Of a stretch of DNA of 28,068 nt, positions 1 through 13,000 are shown in pieces. The notes below the pieces were generated by a model, which was not told the DNA's origin, ran no database searches, and saw nothing but the letters and a program-made list of their open reading frames with translations. This DNA is from Strongylocentrotus pallidus (taxonomy: Eukaryota; Echinodermata; Echinoidea; Camarodonta; Strongylocentrotidae). A program made the position numbers and the translations under genes. Location of the stretch: NCBI GenBank assembly GCA_030265145.1, contig JARBES010000113.1, positions 9,517,480 to 9,545,547 on the forward strand, in the 5' to 3' direction. Position 1 is the stretch's first letter. The number at the start of each line of letters is the position of its first letter.

Positions 1-18
1 TATATATATATATATATA
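1..18. repeat. (TA)n simple repeat at window edge
   Basis: Pure TA dinucleotide run that starts before the window. No function is assigned. Confidence 0.9.
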
Positions 19-1309
19 AATTTAGAAGAACAAATGCAGATAAAACGCCGCAATTTTGTTTGGTCATATCCGAACGAGGCTTAAAAACTACCCAAATTGG
101 CATGTCACACTAAACAGTAAAATTGGCAGCGCGAAATAATAATCAACTGTAAGCCCGTTTGGGCCTTCATCTCGGTTAAGTTCCAATGGCATTTGAAAGA
201 TAATACTAATTTAGAACTTCACTCAAAGGAAAGGGCTCAAAAATGTCTTTTGTCTTTAAGGGATTGCAATCCTTTCAGCAAATAGTCTAATTTTCAGACC
301 TTGTACCGAATGGTTGTACGTTTTGTACTGCGCAAAGATCCAATCAGTTTCATTTTGGCCATTACAAGAAATGGGTTATTGATGTAGAAAAATGCTCATG
401 TACACAGCTGATTTTATGTATGTTATAACCAAAGAAAACAAATTGAAGTCAATCAGTCACTCAATAGTGTCTGACAATGAAGTCTTGCAATTAAACGAGT
501 TTCATTGCATAGTTTGAATATTAGGACACTGCTAACGTTAATATTGGACAGAAAGGACATACGTGACATATTCATAATTCCTGCAGAGTTCTACAGAATT
601 TGATGTTGGCTGCAAATGGGACATAGTACCTTTAACCACTTTGAAATGCTCATTTCTACAGTGCATTATCATCTTTTATTTAGGACAATCCCAGACTGGT
701 ATATGTACAAAGCTAATACATCCATTCGTATAGTTTATACAATATCCTTATTTTTCATCCACTGCGGGATTTACCAAATAAAGTAAATTATTATGATATC
801 AATTTTCACATGATATTGTATTGAACTTCATTTGACTCTACACGAAGACTAGGTTGACATTCCAATTGATAAATCGCATGCCATTCTCAGCAAAAATATC
901 TTGAACTGAAATTCCCATGCTTTTATCATTTCTAAATAAAACTTAGGTAGGCCTACTTGGAAACTTAATAACTCGGAATCATAGTTACACGAGAACATAA
1001 ATCTACCTCCCACTATCTTAAAGCAGAAATCAAAGTATAGCTTCCATCTCATTGCTTTTCTCCGTACAATAGTCTTTTCACCCACATTACACGTTGGGTT
1101 TTTACAAACGAGTCAAAATTAGTCATCTGTAACCCCTTCATTATAACCTTGATAACAAAATTAATCTCTTGATTCGATCTTTCCAATTTCAAATAAATTC
1201 AAAACATATTTTCTGTATCCTGATATGACCCACTTTGGAACCACTAGTGAAGCAAAAACGTAATTCAATTTACATAATGCATATGTTTTTAATAAATGAA
1301 TTTTTCTTA
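19..1309. other. AT-rich intergenic DNA, no gene recognised
   Basis: Only short open frames of about 80 codons or fewer occur here. None shows domain-like composition or flanking splice signals. No RNA gene, long repeat or recognisable mobile element was seen. Confidence 0.6.
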
Positions 1310-1740
1310 ACACCGTGAGGTCCCTCTGTTACCACCGTCCGAGAAGCCTTTTAAGTTATTCTTGCTTAAACTCTCCTTATAAATCAACTCTTCTCTTATT
1401 CTGGCGTCTTACGCAAAATGCCCTCCAAAAATCTTAATTTCTTTAACTGAATTGTCTCTTTTTCCCCCCCAATTTCATAATATTATTTGTTTCCGCACTA
1501 ACCCGTAAACCATTTATTGTATTAAATAATATTAACATCTCCTCTACTCTTTCTACAGATTCTTTATTTTCTAACAAATATTGTCATATCATCTGCATAT
1601 AAAACCTGTTTGACTTTAACGCCTTTAACAACCTCATCATTCCTCACTTCTGTTGCCAATATTTTAATAGCAAGAATAAGTGAGAGGGCGAGAATGGATC
1701 TCTTGGCCTTACACCTCGCTTAATATCAAAATAACTAGTA
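1310..1740 (-). mobile_element. Degenerate LINE (non-LTR) reverse transcriptase fragment
   Basis: Read on the minus strand, this gives a decayed fingers/palm portion of a LINE reverse transcriptase. It begins with a VRxxDPxSP-like motif (known form RQGDPLSP), then ILAIKILATEVRND, VKGVKV and the catalytic YADDMTIF at about 1600-1577. In a second frame follow ESVERVEEMLILFN and INGLRVS, then VKEIKIFGGHFA and DARIREEL, which correspond to the LG-F-G-D region after the palm. The frame is broken by a stop and a shift near 1567, and by another stop near 1390. Only about 140 codons of a normally ~900-codon ORF2 are present, so it is a dead 5'- and 3'-truncated copy. The spacing resembles L1/Tx1-type elements, but the clade is uncertain. 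Confidence 0.75.
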
Positions 1741-1799
1741 GCAAAAGCCCCATTCATAACACAACTACATGTACTTATATTACGGCTGTAAAAATCCAA

Positions 1800-1898
1800 T
1801 TACACACACATACACACCAACACACACAATACACACCCACACGCACACACACACACATACACGCGCAGGCCTGCACACGCACACGCGCACACATACAT
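1800..1898. repeat. Imperfect CA/CACG microsatellite
   Basis: About 100 bases of interrupted (AC)n with CG and TA variants. Two overlapping frames rich in His and Thr cross it; they are artefacts of the repeat and not genes. Confidence 0.9.
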
Positions 1899-2289
1899 TT
1901 CCGTTTCTTCCAGGCCCCGATCAAGAAGATCAGAATAATGCATTATTTGTCAAGCGCAACCTAAACAACACTACCAAGAAGAGGGGCTACAAACATTGAA
2001 CATTTTGAGATCTTTTTATGTAGATCTGAAAGTCAATTTATTGATTATTACAACAGGGGAAAAAAAAATCGTCGAATTGTAAGGGGCATTCAAGCCCTAA
2101 ACCTCCCCCGTACACGAACATTTATATGACCGGTTAACGAGTGAAAGGAATAGGCAAAGTATTGCTTGCCTTCGTCTATCACCGCTATTTACAGGTACTA
2201 CTTCTAGATCAATCGTGACAATAGACCGGTTTACTAACATATTCAAATTCATAGATGTTTCTATAATTGTTTTATGAATACGATTGTTG

Positions 2290-5200
2290 TGGTAATGCAA
2301 GTAAATGATAGTACAAACCGTATACTCATGAATATTAACGAAAACATTATATGTTACCTTATGTTCATGGTCATTGCAGCAATAGAGCTGAAAAGTTTTT
2401 TAACAACCTTGCAATAAAGAAAATATCATCTGAAATTATTAAGCTACCTGATTTACGTAACTGTTGTAGCCATATAACTAGAACCGTTTTCATACAAGCT
2501 TATAACAACGGATATTTTCATTTCAGTTATTACCTAAATAAATATACATGATCATTGGAATAAAATAAATGAACAGTCTTCATAAAACCCTGCAATGAAG
2601 AAAATATCTTCTGTGATTATTGTCTTATGTACATGACCATTGTAGCAATACAAATGAAACACTAGTTATATAGCCTCATAGTTATTCATTTTGGTCATTA
2701 AGTATTTTCTTATTAACATGATTATTCTAGCAATACAAATTGAATAGTTATCTAAACACCTTTACATATGAGGAAACATATATTGATTGTATTCATTACC
2801 TTACGTGCATTATCATTGAGGCAATAGAACTAAAACAGTATTCATACAATAAAGAAAACGTCTTCTGTAAATATTTACATTCAAGTAAACAAACTTACAC
2901 AGTGTTCATACAATTTGACGATAAAATATATACATTTACCGCGATTACTATATCAAGTATATGATTATTGTAGCAACAGGACTGAAACTGTGTTCATACA
3001 AACTTACAATTAAGATATATGTACTGCATTTAATATCAGAAGTAATTGATCGTTGTAGCAATAGAACTGAAACAGTATTTATACAACTAAGAAAATACCT
3101 TCTGTAATTATCATCATATGTATATGATCATTGTAGCAACAAAACAGCACAATTTTCAAACAACTTTGCAATACAGAAAATATCCTCTGAAATTAATAAG
3201 CCAGCTTATACACAGAACTGTTGTAGCCATACATCTCAAATCATTTTCATACAACATTATAATAACGCATAAATTAAATTCAGTTATTACCAAATATACA
3301 TGATCATCGTCGTAAAACAAATGAACAGTCTTCATCAAACCTTGCAATGAAAAAAATATCTTCTGTAATTATTGTCTTATATACATGACTATTGTTGCGA
3401 TACAAATGAAACACTAGTTATTAAGCCTTATAGTATAGAAAATCATCGGTCTGTAATTAATGTCTTTAATATTTACATGACTTTTCTAGCAATACACCTT
3501 TAACAGTTGTTTAACCACTTAATGAGGAAACATGTATTGATTGTATAAATTACCTGACGTGCATCACCATTGTAGCAATAGAACTAAAACAGTATTCATA
3601 CAATAAATAAGACTTCTTCTGTAAATATTATCATGTATACGATCATTCAAGTAACCAAAGTGACATACTTATCATTAACCTTACGATAACATATATACAT
3701 TGACTGATTTTACTATATCAAGTAAATGATTATTGTAGCAACGGGACTGAAACAACTTAAACAAAACTTACAATGAATTTTTTTTTTACTGCAACTATTA
3801 TGTCAAGTAAATGTCCGTTGTAGCAATAGAACTGAAACGGTATTCACACAACTAATAAAATACATTTTGTAATTATTATCCTATGTATATGATCATTATA
3901 GAAACATAACAGCATAATTTTCAAACAACCTTGCAATACAGAAAATATCCTCTGAAATTAATAAGTTTATATACATGACTGTTGCAGCCATACGTCTCCG
4001 GTCATTTTCATACAACATTATAATAATGCATATATTCATTTCAGTTATAACCTTATATACATGATCATCGTCGTAAAACAAATGAAGGGTCTTCATAAAG
4101 TCTTGCAATTAACAAAATATCTTCTGTAATAATTGTCTTATATACATGACCCTTTTAGCGATACAAATGAAACGCTAGTTGTATAGCCTTATAGTGAAGA
4201 GAGTTTGGTTTGTAATTATTGTCTTATTTACATGATTATTCTAGCAATACAAACTGAACAGTTTTATAACCACCTTTTGAGAAAACAGATATTGATTGTA
4301 ATTACTACCCTGCGTGTATTATCATTGTAACAATAAAACTGAACGTATCCTGCAGATATTATCATATGTATTCAATCATTCAGGTAACCAAACTACCATA
4401 TTATTCATACAACCTTACGATAACAAACATACATATACTACGATTAATATTGTAGCAACAGGACTGAAACAGTGTTCATTTAAACTTACAATGTAGAAAA
4501 TATATACTGCAATTATTATGTCAAGTAAATGTCCGTTGTAACAATAGAAATGAAACGGTATTCATATAATAAATAAAACCTCTTCTGTAATCATTATTTC
4601 TGGTTTTTAATGTGGAAAATAAAAAATAAATGAAATGAAATGAAAATATGTATATGATCATTGTAGTAACAGAAGAGCACAATTTCCAAACAACCTTTCA
4701 CACACACAAAAATCCTCCGAAATTAATAAGCTGGCTTATTTACATGTTTGTTATAGCCATACATCTAAAGCCATTTTCATACAACATTATAATAACGCAT
4801 ATATATATTTCAGTTGTTATCTACATGATCATCGTCGTAAAACAAATGAACGGTTTTATAGAACCTTGCAATGAAGACAATATGTTCTGTAAATATTATC
4901 ATATATATATATATATACACAATCATTCAAGTCACACAGTTGAAAAAGTATTCATACAACATTACGATAACATATAGCCTATACATATATTGTAATTACT
5001 TTATCAAGTATACGATTATTGTAGCAACAGGACTGAAACAGTGTTCATACAAACTTACAAACTTACATTAAAGAAAATATGTACTGCAATTATCATCACA
5101 AGTAAATGATCGTTGTGGCAATAGAAGTAGAACTGAAACAGTATTCATAAATATCTTCTGTAATTATTATCATATGTAGTTATTGTAGCAACAGGACAAG

Positions 5201-5360
5201 AACAGTATTCATACGACCTTGAAAGATGGAAAATTAATTATGTTAATATAATCTTTTGTAACTGAATATTCTAGTAATATATATTTAAACAGTATTCATA
5301 ACATTATGATAGATGGAATATTACGTGCGATTATGACCTTATGTTCATTGCCATTGTTGA
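2290..5360. repeat. Satellite array: ~84-bp monomers in a ~760-bp higher-order repeat
   Basis: A monomer of about 84 bp recurs throughout. Its recurring elements are ATGATCATTGTAGCAATAG, AACTGAAACAGTATTCATAC, a TTACAATGAAGAAAATAT-like block and CTTCTGTAATTATT. Specific monomer variants return every ~750-770 bp. The variant with GAAATTAATAAG and TGTTGTAGCCATAC lies near 2430, 3180, 3955 and 4710. The variant with CATCGTCGTAAAACAAATGA lies near 3305, 4065 and 4830, with a diverged form near 2555. That gives about nine monomers per higher-order unit and about four units in all. Short open frames inside it come from the repeat. A stray monomer remains at about 5690-5760. Confidence 0.8.
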
Positions 5361-5378
5361 AAAAGATAGAAACAAGGA

Positions 5379-5465
5379 GGTGTTACACAAAGACTAAGAT
5401 CGACTTTAAGTTGGACTAACATATGGCAGGCAGTTCATGCCACGGTTTGCTCTCACCATTTTTGA
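5379..5465 (+). mobile_element. Half copy (one terminal arm) of a palindromic MITE
   Basis: Begins GGTGTTACACAAAGACTAAG and continues with CGACTTTAAGTTGGACTAAC. It matches one arm of the full inverted-repeat element at 9251-9531. The opposite arm is missing, so this is a broken or solo-arm copy of a non-autonomous DNA transposon. It abuts the end of the satellite array. Confidence 0.7.
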
Positions 5466-6640
5466 TTTTTAGATAATATTTTTTTTTTCAATAATGAATT
5501 CGTTTATAATTATTTTTTAAATTGTTTCCAATGAATTACATGGATGCGTTGAATTCAGCGTTGAATATGAATATGAATTTAAAGGATGCAAGTGAAATCA
5601 TAAATAATTTTATGCGACATGTCCAAATTAATATATGCAAATATATCCTGAATAATGAGAACTCGAAAATAATTTCATTCCAGTTATTACCCAATATACA
5701 TGACCATCGTCGTGAAAAAATGAACAGTCTTCATTAAACCTTGCAATGAAGGAAATATTGAAGAAAAATGAGTACGTCTCATACCATTGCATTGTAAAGG
5801 AAACCGTTTATATGTTATTAGGACTGTTTGATAATGAAGGGCGTATAGGAAATGTACATTTATGAGGATTTTTATTTAAACAAAATTATATAAAATGTTC
5901 TAAATTTCGCAGAAAGTATAAACACTGCTTATATCTGGCTCCAATATTGAGTCCAATTTTGTAAAGTTTTTTTGTAGTCACCTCTCAAATATAAGGAAAT
6001 TTCGAAAGCAGTTGTTGAAGCCACTTTGAATTGCCCATACATAACGTGATTATAACTGCGAAATATTCATTACTTACACATTTTCTGTCCCATTCCCTTC
6101 TAAAGTCCACTAGTCTGCTATCTTAAAGATTAGTTTACTATCAAGGTTGGATTTTCGCTTAATCATTAAGGATAATTAAAAAGAAAACATTATGATATGT
6201 AGCTTAACTCGATGACTCTCAACAGCGTCGGCTAGGGAAGAAAAAAATAACTTCGAGATTCAGGCTGAAAATCCTGCAGACTTGCTGTATATGTTTCTGA
6301 AGATGTAGGCTTCCGAGCTAAATGAATCAATCAATCAATCAAACCCCTTTCTGGTCGTGAGATGATGATGGACATTTCAATGACAGGCTGCCTTCTTATT
6401 TGACTCAAAACCTTGTCTAACCTGTTCAAAGTGCCTCCTGGAAGCGCTACTCACTGGAAATACACATATAAATGGGGAAGAAGAAAGATTGATACTGATA
6501 GTTTATGTGTAAAAGCAAATAGGGTAGAAAGGAAGCGGAAGAACATTCCAGAATATTATTTTTGTTGCGGTGCTACTCAATGATGGTTCACCCCTAGAGA
6601 AAAATAGTGAAGAAGAAAGAAAGTACAATATTTGGAGTAT
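5466..6640. other. Intergenic DNA downstream of gene C
   Basis: AT-rich, without a recognisable coding exon. It holds a single diverged satellite monomer (about 5690-5760) and a short (AATC)n run near 6322-6342. It lies beyond the inferred 3' end of gene C. Confidence 0.55.
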
Positions 6641-6651
6641 CCGGAGGTACT

Positions 6652-6657
6652 TTTAAT
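6652..6657 (-). terminator. Candidate polyadenylation signal of gene C
   Basis: ATTAAA on the minus strand, about 185 bases after the inferred stop codon of gene C. It is the common variant hexamer. No transcript end was available, so the assignment is positional only. Confidence 0.35.
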
Positions 6658-6840
6658 TGAGGGTTATATTTAAAGGAACGGTGAACTTGGTGAAGGAGAA
6701 AGAACATCCGACAAAATCTGACGGTTCATTTAAAGAGTAAAGAACAAATAAAATAAACAATAATTGGAGTATGGGGAGAGTCAATGTGGGCGGTAACGGA
6801 ACCAAGCCTTCTTACAAAAGAAAACGCGCCAGGGATTAGA

Positions 6841-7013
6841 TTAAAGCTCCCATTCATTTGTAGTCGTGGAAGCACTGTGGTAGATTGATAACTCTGGACT
6901 GTCATAATTATGAGAGGTCCCATGTTGCATACTTGCTGTGTGCTTACGATATACAGGACCAGTTTGTTTTCCCAACTTAATATGCCTCTTCGGGTGTGTA
7001 AATAGGTACCTAC
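6841..7013 (-). CDS. Gene C exon 12, basic polar tail and stop
   Basis: Acceptor cctgccccattatag|GT matches the single C left by exon 11, making Arg. The frame then stays open for 56 codons to TAA at 6843-6841. The tail is rich in His, Lys, Arg, Ser and Thr (RYLFTHPKRHIKLGKQTG near its start, STTTNEWEL at its end) and belongs to no recognised domain. Support is phase plus a fair acceptor only. Confidence 0.5.
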
Positions 7014-10000
7014 CTATAATGGGGCAGGATTCTAAATAGTTCGAACACATACCAGATCGCTTCGGTGAAAAATAAAAGTGAAAAGCATTTCTTAGTGCCT
7101 TCGTCTCTGGTTAAGTAACGGGGAGTAAGGGAGTTCCAAAATGTTTTATTGTTCCAAACTCTGCAACACGACACGGAAATATTATACTCTGTAGTTTCAC
7201 AAATGGGGAGAGAGCGTAGTATGGTACTTACGTTTAGGTAGGATGACCGCAGCTGCATGGCCTAACCCAGCATTTTGTAATGCCAGGTGAAGTTCGTCTA
7301 CCTGCTCACTAGGTCGAACCGTCCGCCTCCAGTAACGTAGCATCTCACCACAGGCTGATCGTGAGACACAATCAAATGACGAGTCTGGGCGGTTGAGGTA
7401 TTTGTCTACAGCTGAGTAAGAGATGCCAAGCTGGTAGCGAAGGGACTTTAAGTCCTTTAGTGAAGGGATTATATCCATCAGGATCTCGAGAAGATTGTCG
7501 GATACATACTGCAGTCGCCCCTGCCTGTAGAAAAGTAAATTCATAACATTCGGCTGGAAATTAGAGTTTAGGATATCGAAATGTATAGTGCTGCGAATTT
7601 AGTTATTTTCGTCATTAAGTACATTCGTTACTCTTTATATCTCAAAAATGTGCACAAAGTATGAATAAATAAAATATTATAGTTTATGGAGGGTTGGTAC
7701 ATTCCTTGGTGAAAAATCGACAGGAATCCTTGTCCAAGAATCGACTGACAAAAGTTGATTGTCGACCAGTAGCCGTTACTAATTACAGGTAATTATAAGT
7801 TTATAGTGATGGATTACGCGTTAGGCATGATAAATACCTGGTGTAATGATTTGGATCTATGTCGCAGTTCTGAACCAAAGTTTAAAAAGTGTTATCTTTA
7901 TGGACATTGTTATAATAAACATATTTAAACATTTATGTAATATTTGTTGAAAGAATGAACGATACATGCGTGGATGATGATATTCTTTTACTTACGAATC
8001 TGTGGGATCGAATGCATAATCTGGTTCATCTGCATCAAACGAAATATGAAAAAAATATATATATTACTAAGACGTTTATTGTTTCTGTACTCGGAGTTGC
8101 TATGTATTTCATATAAAGGTGTGTTTAGAGGGAAAATTTAATCATACTTAAAGCCACACTGTACTACTTGTAACTACTTGCTCCCTCTATATAGAAAACC
8201 AAGCCTAAGCGGTGGCCTTTGGTACCCCATGATCTTCTTTTTCTTATGTTAATTGACAGCTGAGTTGATGAGATAACAACCTGTCAGTGACCACGCTTAT
8301 CCCTCTAATCCATCCTGGCCAAACTAGTACAGAGGGCCGTTAATATTTTTTGTTAAGGTTTGATGAGTGTCACAAAATGCAATATCCCCATTCCAGAAGA
8401 TACGAGAAGAAAATGAATTCGTTTAAAATAGATTTCAGATCCGCTCCGGCCTATCACACAGCTGATTGTTGTAATTCCTAAACTAGGAAGGAGTGTTAAT
8501 GGCATTTATTGTTTTTTCAACATTATATATTCTCCACCCCTTTCCAACTTAACCTTTAAAAAAGGGGCAATTTAACGTTAACTTGAAGGCTCATTTAAAT
8601 AGTTAATATTGATAACAGAAACATTGAAGTTACATAAGTTATAGTATGTAGGGTCCTTGAGATAACTGGCTACACGAATGACTTATGCTGGGTCTCTGAG
8701 TTAACGAGTCACAGAAATGGCTTTTGTATAGTCTTTGAGATAACGGGCTACATTTGATGAAGTGAGTTACACAAACTATCCTACTTCCAGATAATATAGG
8801 CTTACCCTCTATTGAAAGTGTATCCTCTCTTTCTGCAAGAGTTGCTGACCCTTGTAGTATGTCGATATGGACGTTCTTCTTTCCTTTCTCTTCAGGAGAG
8901 AACTGAAGCTCGAAATTCAGAGGGCTGCACTTTCCACTGAGTATGCTTTTGATTGGCATCTAGGTTCGAATTCCAGAGGGGAATAATTATAATAACCATA
9001 ATAACAGCAGTAACAACAAGATAATAATAATGACAATAATAATAATGCTGATGATAATAAAAAAAAAAAAACATGATAATGCGTGTATTCAGTGATAAAA
9101 CGTCTTCTGAGGTTCGTATTTTTTTGGCGTAGTTTTAGAATGCTATCAATAAGACTAGACTGGAATCTAGGTGGAAAAAGAAAACGTGGACGTCTGGTAA
9201 CAACATGGATGACGTTCTGAATGATCATAACGCACTGAACCTGAGCAGGGGGTGTTTCACAAAAACCGAGATCAACTTTAAGTTGGACTTACATATGACA
9301 AGCCATTCATGCCATCATTTGATCTCATCGTTTACTGGCATTGGTCTCTCAAGGGACGTACAAATCGTGGTCACAAATCTAAAGAATTTTACCTTTTAGA
9401 TAGTTCACTATTGAAGGAAAAGTTATCATCTAAAGATCATAATTGAGAGACCAATGGTGAAAGCAACGAGTGGCTCAAGTGGCCTGCCATAGTTAAGTCC
9501 AACTTAAAGTCGATCTTAGTCTTTGGAAAGATAACATATCTCTTGTAGAGGATCACTAAGGATGAAGGACTTTTGTTACTGTCCAACTTTACAGATGGAA
9601 TAGGAGAAACCAAGTCTAAGTAAGTCTAACACGTATATTATGTGGGGATGTGGGTGGGTTTCTGTGAAGGAGAGAAAGCAAGAGAGCGAATATATTTGAT
9701 TTGATGAGATCCGAGTTCAAAATAAGGAAGAGGTTTGGTCATTCAACTCCTACTAGGTGTATACAAATCTGTTTGATCCTAGTACCACATGCCCATTACT
9801 ATGTATATATGCTTCATTTATATCCCTGAAGATCTTTATTTATTTATTTGCATCCCAGTCTAAAATAAATGTTGATTTTACTGAAATAACTTTCCAGATA
9901 CCTATTAATTTCATACTATCTACACGAAACCCTCCAAGTACCACATGTCCACTACTCTGCATATATGCTTCATATCCCTAAAAATATGTATCTAGTTCCT

Positions 10001-13000
10001 TGCATCCTAGTCTAAAATAAATGTTTAATTTCTACTAAAAGAACTTTCCAAATCTCGACTCCTTGTTCATGCCTACATAATACAATCTTTCGCTCTTCAA
10101 TGTAGTTCATAATTTCTATCATCATGGGAGTTTTGTTGCTGTAAAAATCATTGAGATTCTAAGTTGACTACAAAAGTCCATAATGTACAGTAATTTTGAT
10201 AAAGTCATGGAATTCATTCGAGTCGTATAACTGAATTCCAGAATGTGTGCTGGACAAATTGATTATTTGCCAAATTACTTGTATTCCTACATGTTCACAT
10301 AGGTACTGTGCTAATGAGTGATATTAGAAACGTTTCAGGAATTCCGATACAATTGAGATTTAAAACTAGCTATATAATTAAGCTTCGATGCTATGCTTTT
10401 TTTTCTTCAACATTCCATATCGACCACTATTATCTAAAAGACCTTATGGAATATGTTTCACACATATTTACCATTCTTTTGATTCTGTTCGCCCCGTCTT
10501 GGTACACAATCTTTAAGTCCACTGATGTTGACTGTATGGAGAACCTGAATTCCTTCATGACTTGGCAGTAGGGTACAGAAGAATTCTTCTCCTTCCTCGT
10601 TATATCCTTGAATATGAAAAATACAACTCATATCTGGATATGGCAATATTGTAGGCCTTTTGTAGGCCTAACAAAAAAACATATAAATAACCATCATTTA
10701 CACACATGTAAAGCTCATTTCGATTGTTTGAACGTTACAAATAAATGTTAGAAATAAAATGTTCAATAAACAGTCAGAAAATTTGTTTTATTATTGAAGA
10801 GTTTCGTTCAATAGTATGTTTACATGTTCGGATTAATCTTCTTATATCCACAAAATGAAGTTGCTACAGTTTATGCACTAAAACTGCACTAAAGCTAAAT
10901 ATTATTCCGATAATAGCAGTACTATCAGGACATTAAATGTGATGCAGTTCCAAAAATATCTACACGCCTCTTTCAATGACCTCCCTCGGGAAAGGATAAT
11001 CACAAAACTCTACGTCGTGTATGAACGGTCAAATCATGTACTAATCCCCACTTACCATCTTATACAAGAAGTGTCACATATAAGATATATACAATAGTAC
11101 TCAAAATGGCACAGTAGATACTTCAACACAAAGCTATAATTTGAACAACTTCGTTCGATTTAAGCAGGCACAATGGAATCATTATAATTTCTGGACTAGA
11201 GTTATGAAAATGGCTTTTATCTGTATCCAACCAATATTGGTGTAAAGGATAGTGTATTACGAATCTTTATAGTGCATTTCGAAAGAATTCCTATACCAGA
11301 ACAATGCTCCTCGACCAGCCACCGCCCTCTTCTCGCCTTTACACCCCCCACTGGGTCTGTCTTTTCTATCTTCCTTCCTTTTATTCTGCCCCCTTTCTCT
11401 ACTAACTATTATATTATGTACTTCATTCTTTTCTCAATCCTCCCCTCTCCTTACTCTATGTAACACCTCCACCCAGACAACATTCCGCCCCTTCCTCATC
11501 CAACCTTCTTACTTCCATCATCCCCCTCCCCTAACCCCCATCCTTCCCTCTTACCCACCGCCTTTTTAGATTATATGATATAAATACCTCTATGTAGTTC
11601 CTATATGGATGAACTATGTATATACGTAGAGTAGGTTTCTCTGCAAGGGTGATGCAGAGAGGCTGGAAGAATACGCATCTCAGCTGGAGTCCTTGAAGAT
11701 CAGTCGATGACAGAGCCCAAACTTGAAGATGACGTGTACGAAACTTAATCTTATCTTTTAAGATTTCTGACGTGCGCGGAGTCAGGTTTCTACGACCGAA
11801 CGTTCCTTTGAAATAAGAAATTAAAGATTTTCAAATATTTATTAAACTATCTGACTCCTTGGTAATATAGGCTTGTACAATATTGAGTATAAGTAGAGTA
11901 AGGAATTGATTTCGACTCACCTTTTGTTCTGGTATTTGTCCAGATTCAAGTTACGTTAAGCGAGTCGATTCAAATGGCATAATTGAACTTTTTTTTTATT
12001 ATTGAGAAATCATTCAATATTAATTTTCACCAGATTATCATTATATAAATGGATTCTCACGGCGGAAAGAGTATCATATCCGTGATTTGAAATCCGTTAT
12101 TCATTCGTCAAATCACAAGATTTAAATTGCAAGTGATGATCGATACTTTAACTTCCAGAGGACAGAATCAAAATGTGTCGATAACTTTGTACCTGGTCCA
12201 GTTCTTGTATACAAGATAACAGAAGAGTCCTCACGATGATTGGTACAGTGTGATATTACCACCGTGGCAGGCTTGAGCAGTTCTTGTGTCAGAGAACATT
12301 CTACGACTGGCGTAATGACTACCTCACCCTCCCGTACAGGAATCGTTGGAGTATCATGAGTTGGGATACGAAGAGTTACAACTGATCTCATCCCTTTAGG
12401 TATAGCTCCTTCAGGGATAGATACGGTAGTATCAAGTTCATCGAAGGTCAGTTCTCCACCCTTATGATCAATGATGCCATGCGAGATGAAAGGCATATAG
12501 CTTGGTTGGCTTTTCATGGCTAAGGAGGATGAGAAGGAATCAAGTCATTGATGACCCCATGTGAAACATGAATCATATACTAAATAGTTTATTTATACAA
12601 AAACTATCAGGTACTGCCAAATTTTGTTCGAAGTTATTTCCAAAAGTAGTCACTATTACGCGCTTTTAGTGTAAAGTGATTGGGAAAGAAACTTGGAATA
12701 AAGTATGTTTGTAGGGGTTTGAACAAAAACGTTACATTCATCTTGAGTCAGGATTTGATTCGAGTACAAAATAATTATAATCTCGCTTTTCAAAATTTAT
12801 TGTTATTAGAACTCTGCTGAATAAAGTAAAGTATGTCAATGTTTTAAAAGATAGAAATCAGTGGCAAAATTTCCGAGATACTCTTGCAAAATTCGAAGAA
12901 GTTAATAAGTGGTTCAACGCGCTCCTTAGGTCTGATTACTAACTGGTAAACGGATACATTCCTCTCTGATGTGTGTTTCCTCATCTAGCAACACGGCTCA

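Noticed and set aside
1680-1999. Two open frames of 94 and 76 codons on the plus strand
   Set aside because: Both run through the CA microsatellite and owe their His/Thr-rich composition to it.
2290-5360. CRISPR-like regular repeats
   Set aside because: The monomers are contiguous, diverged and lack unique spacers; the sequence is animal nuclear DNA. A satellite explains it.
5522-5737. 71-codon plus-strand frame
   Set aside because: Its right part overlaps a stray satellite monomer and no splice or domain signal supports it.
11041-11160. Possible exon before a gtaagt donor at about 11053 on the minus strand
   Set aside because: All frames before the donor have near stops and no fitting acceptor.
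11920-11990. Possible small exon before a gtgagt donor near 11920 on the minus strand
   Set aside because: Stops occur in all three frames within about 40 bases, and only an 8-base exon would remain after the nearest AG.
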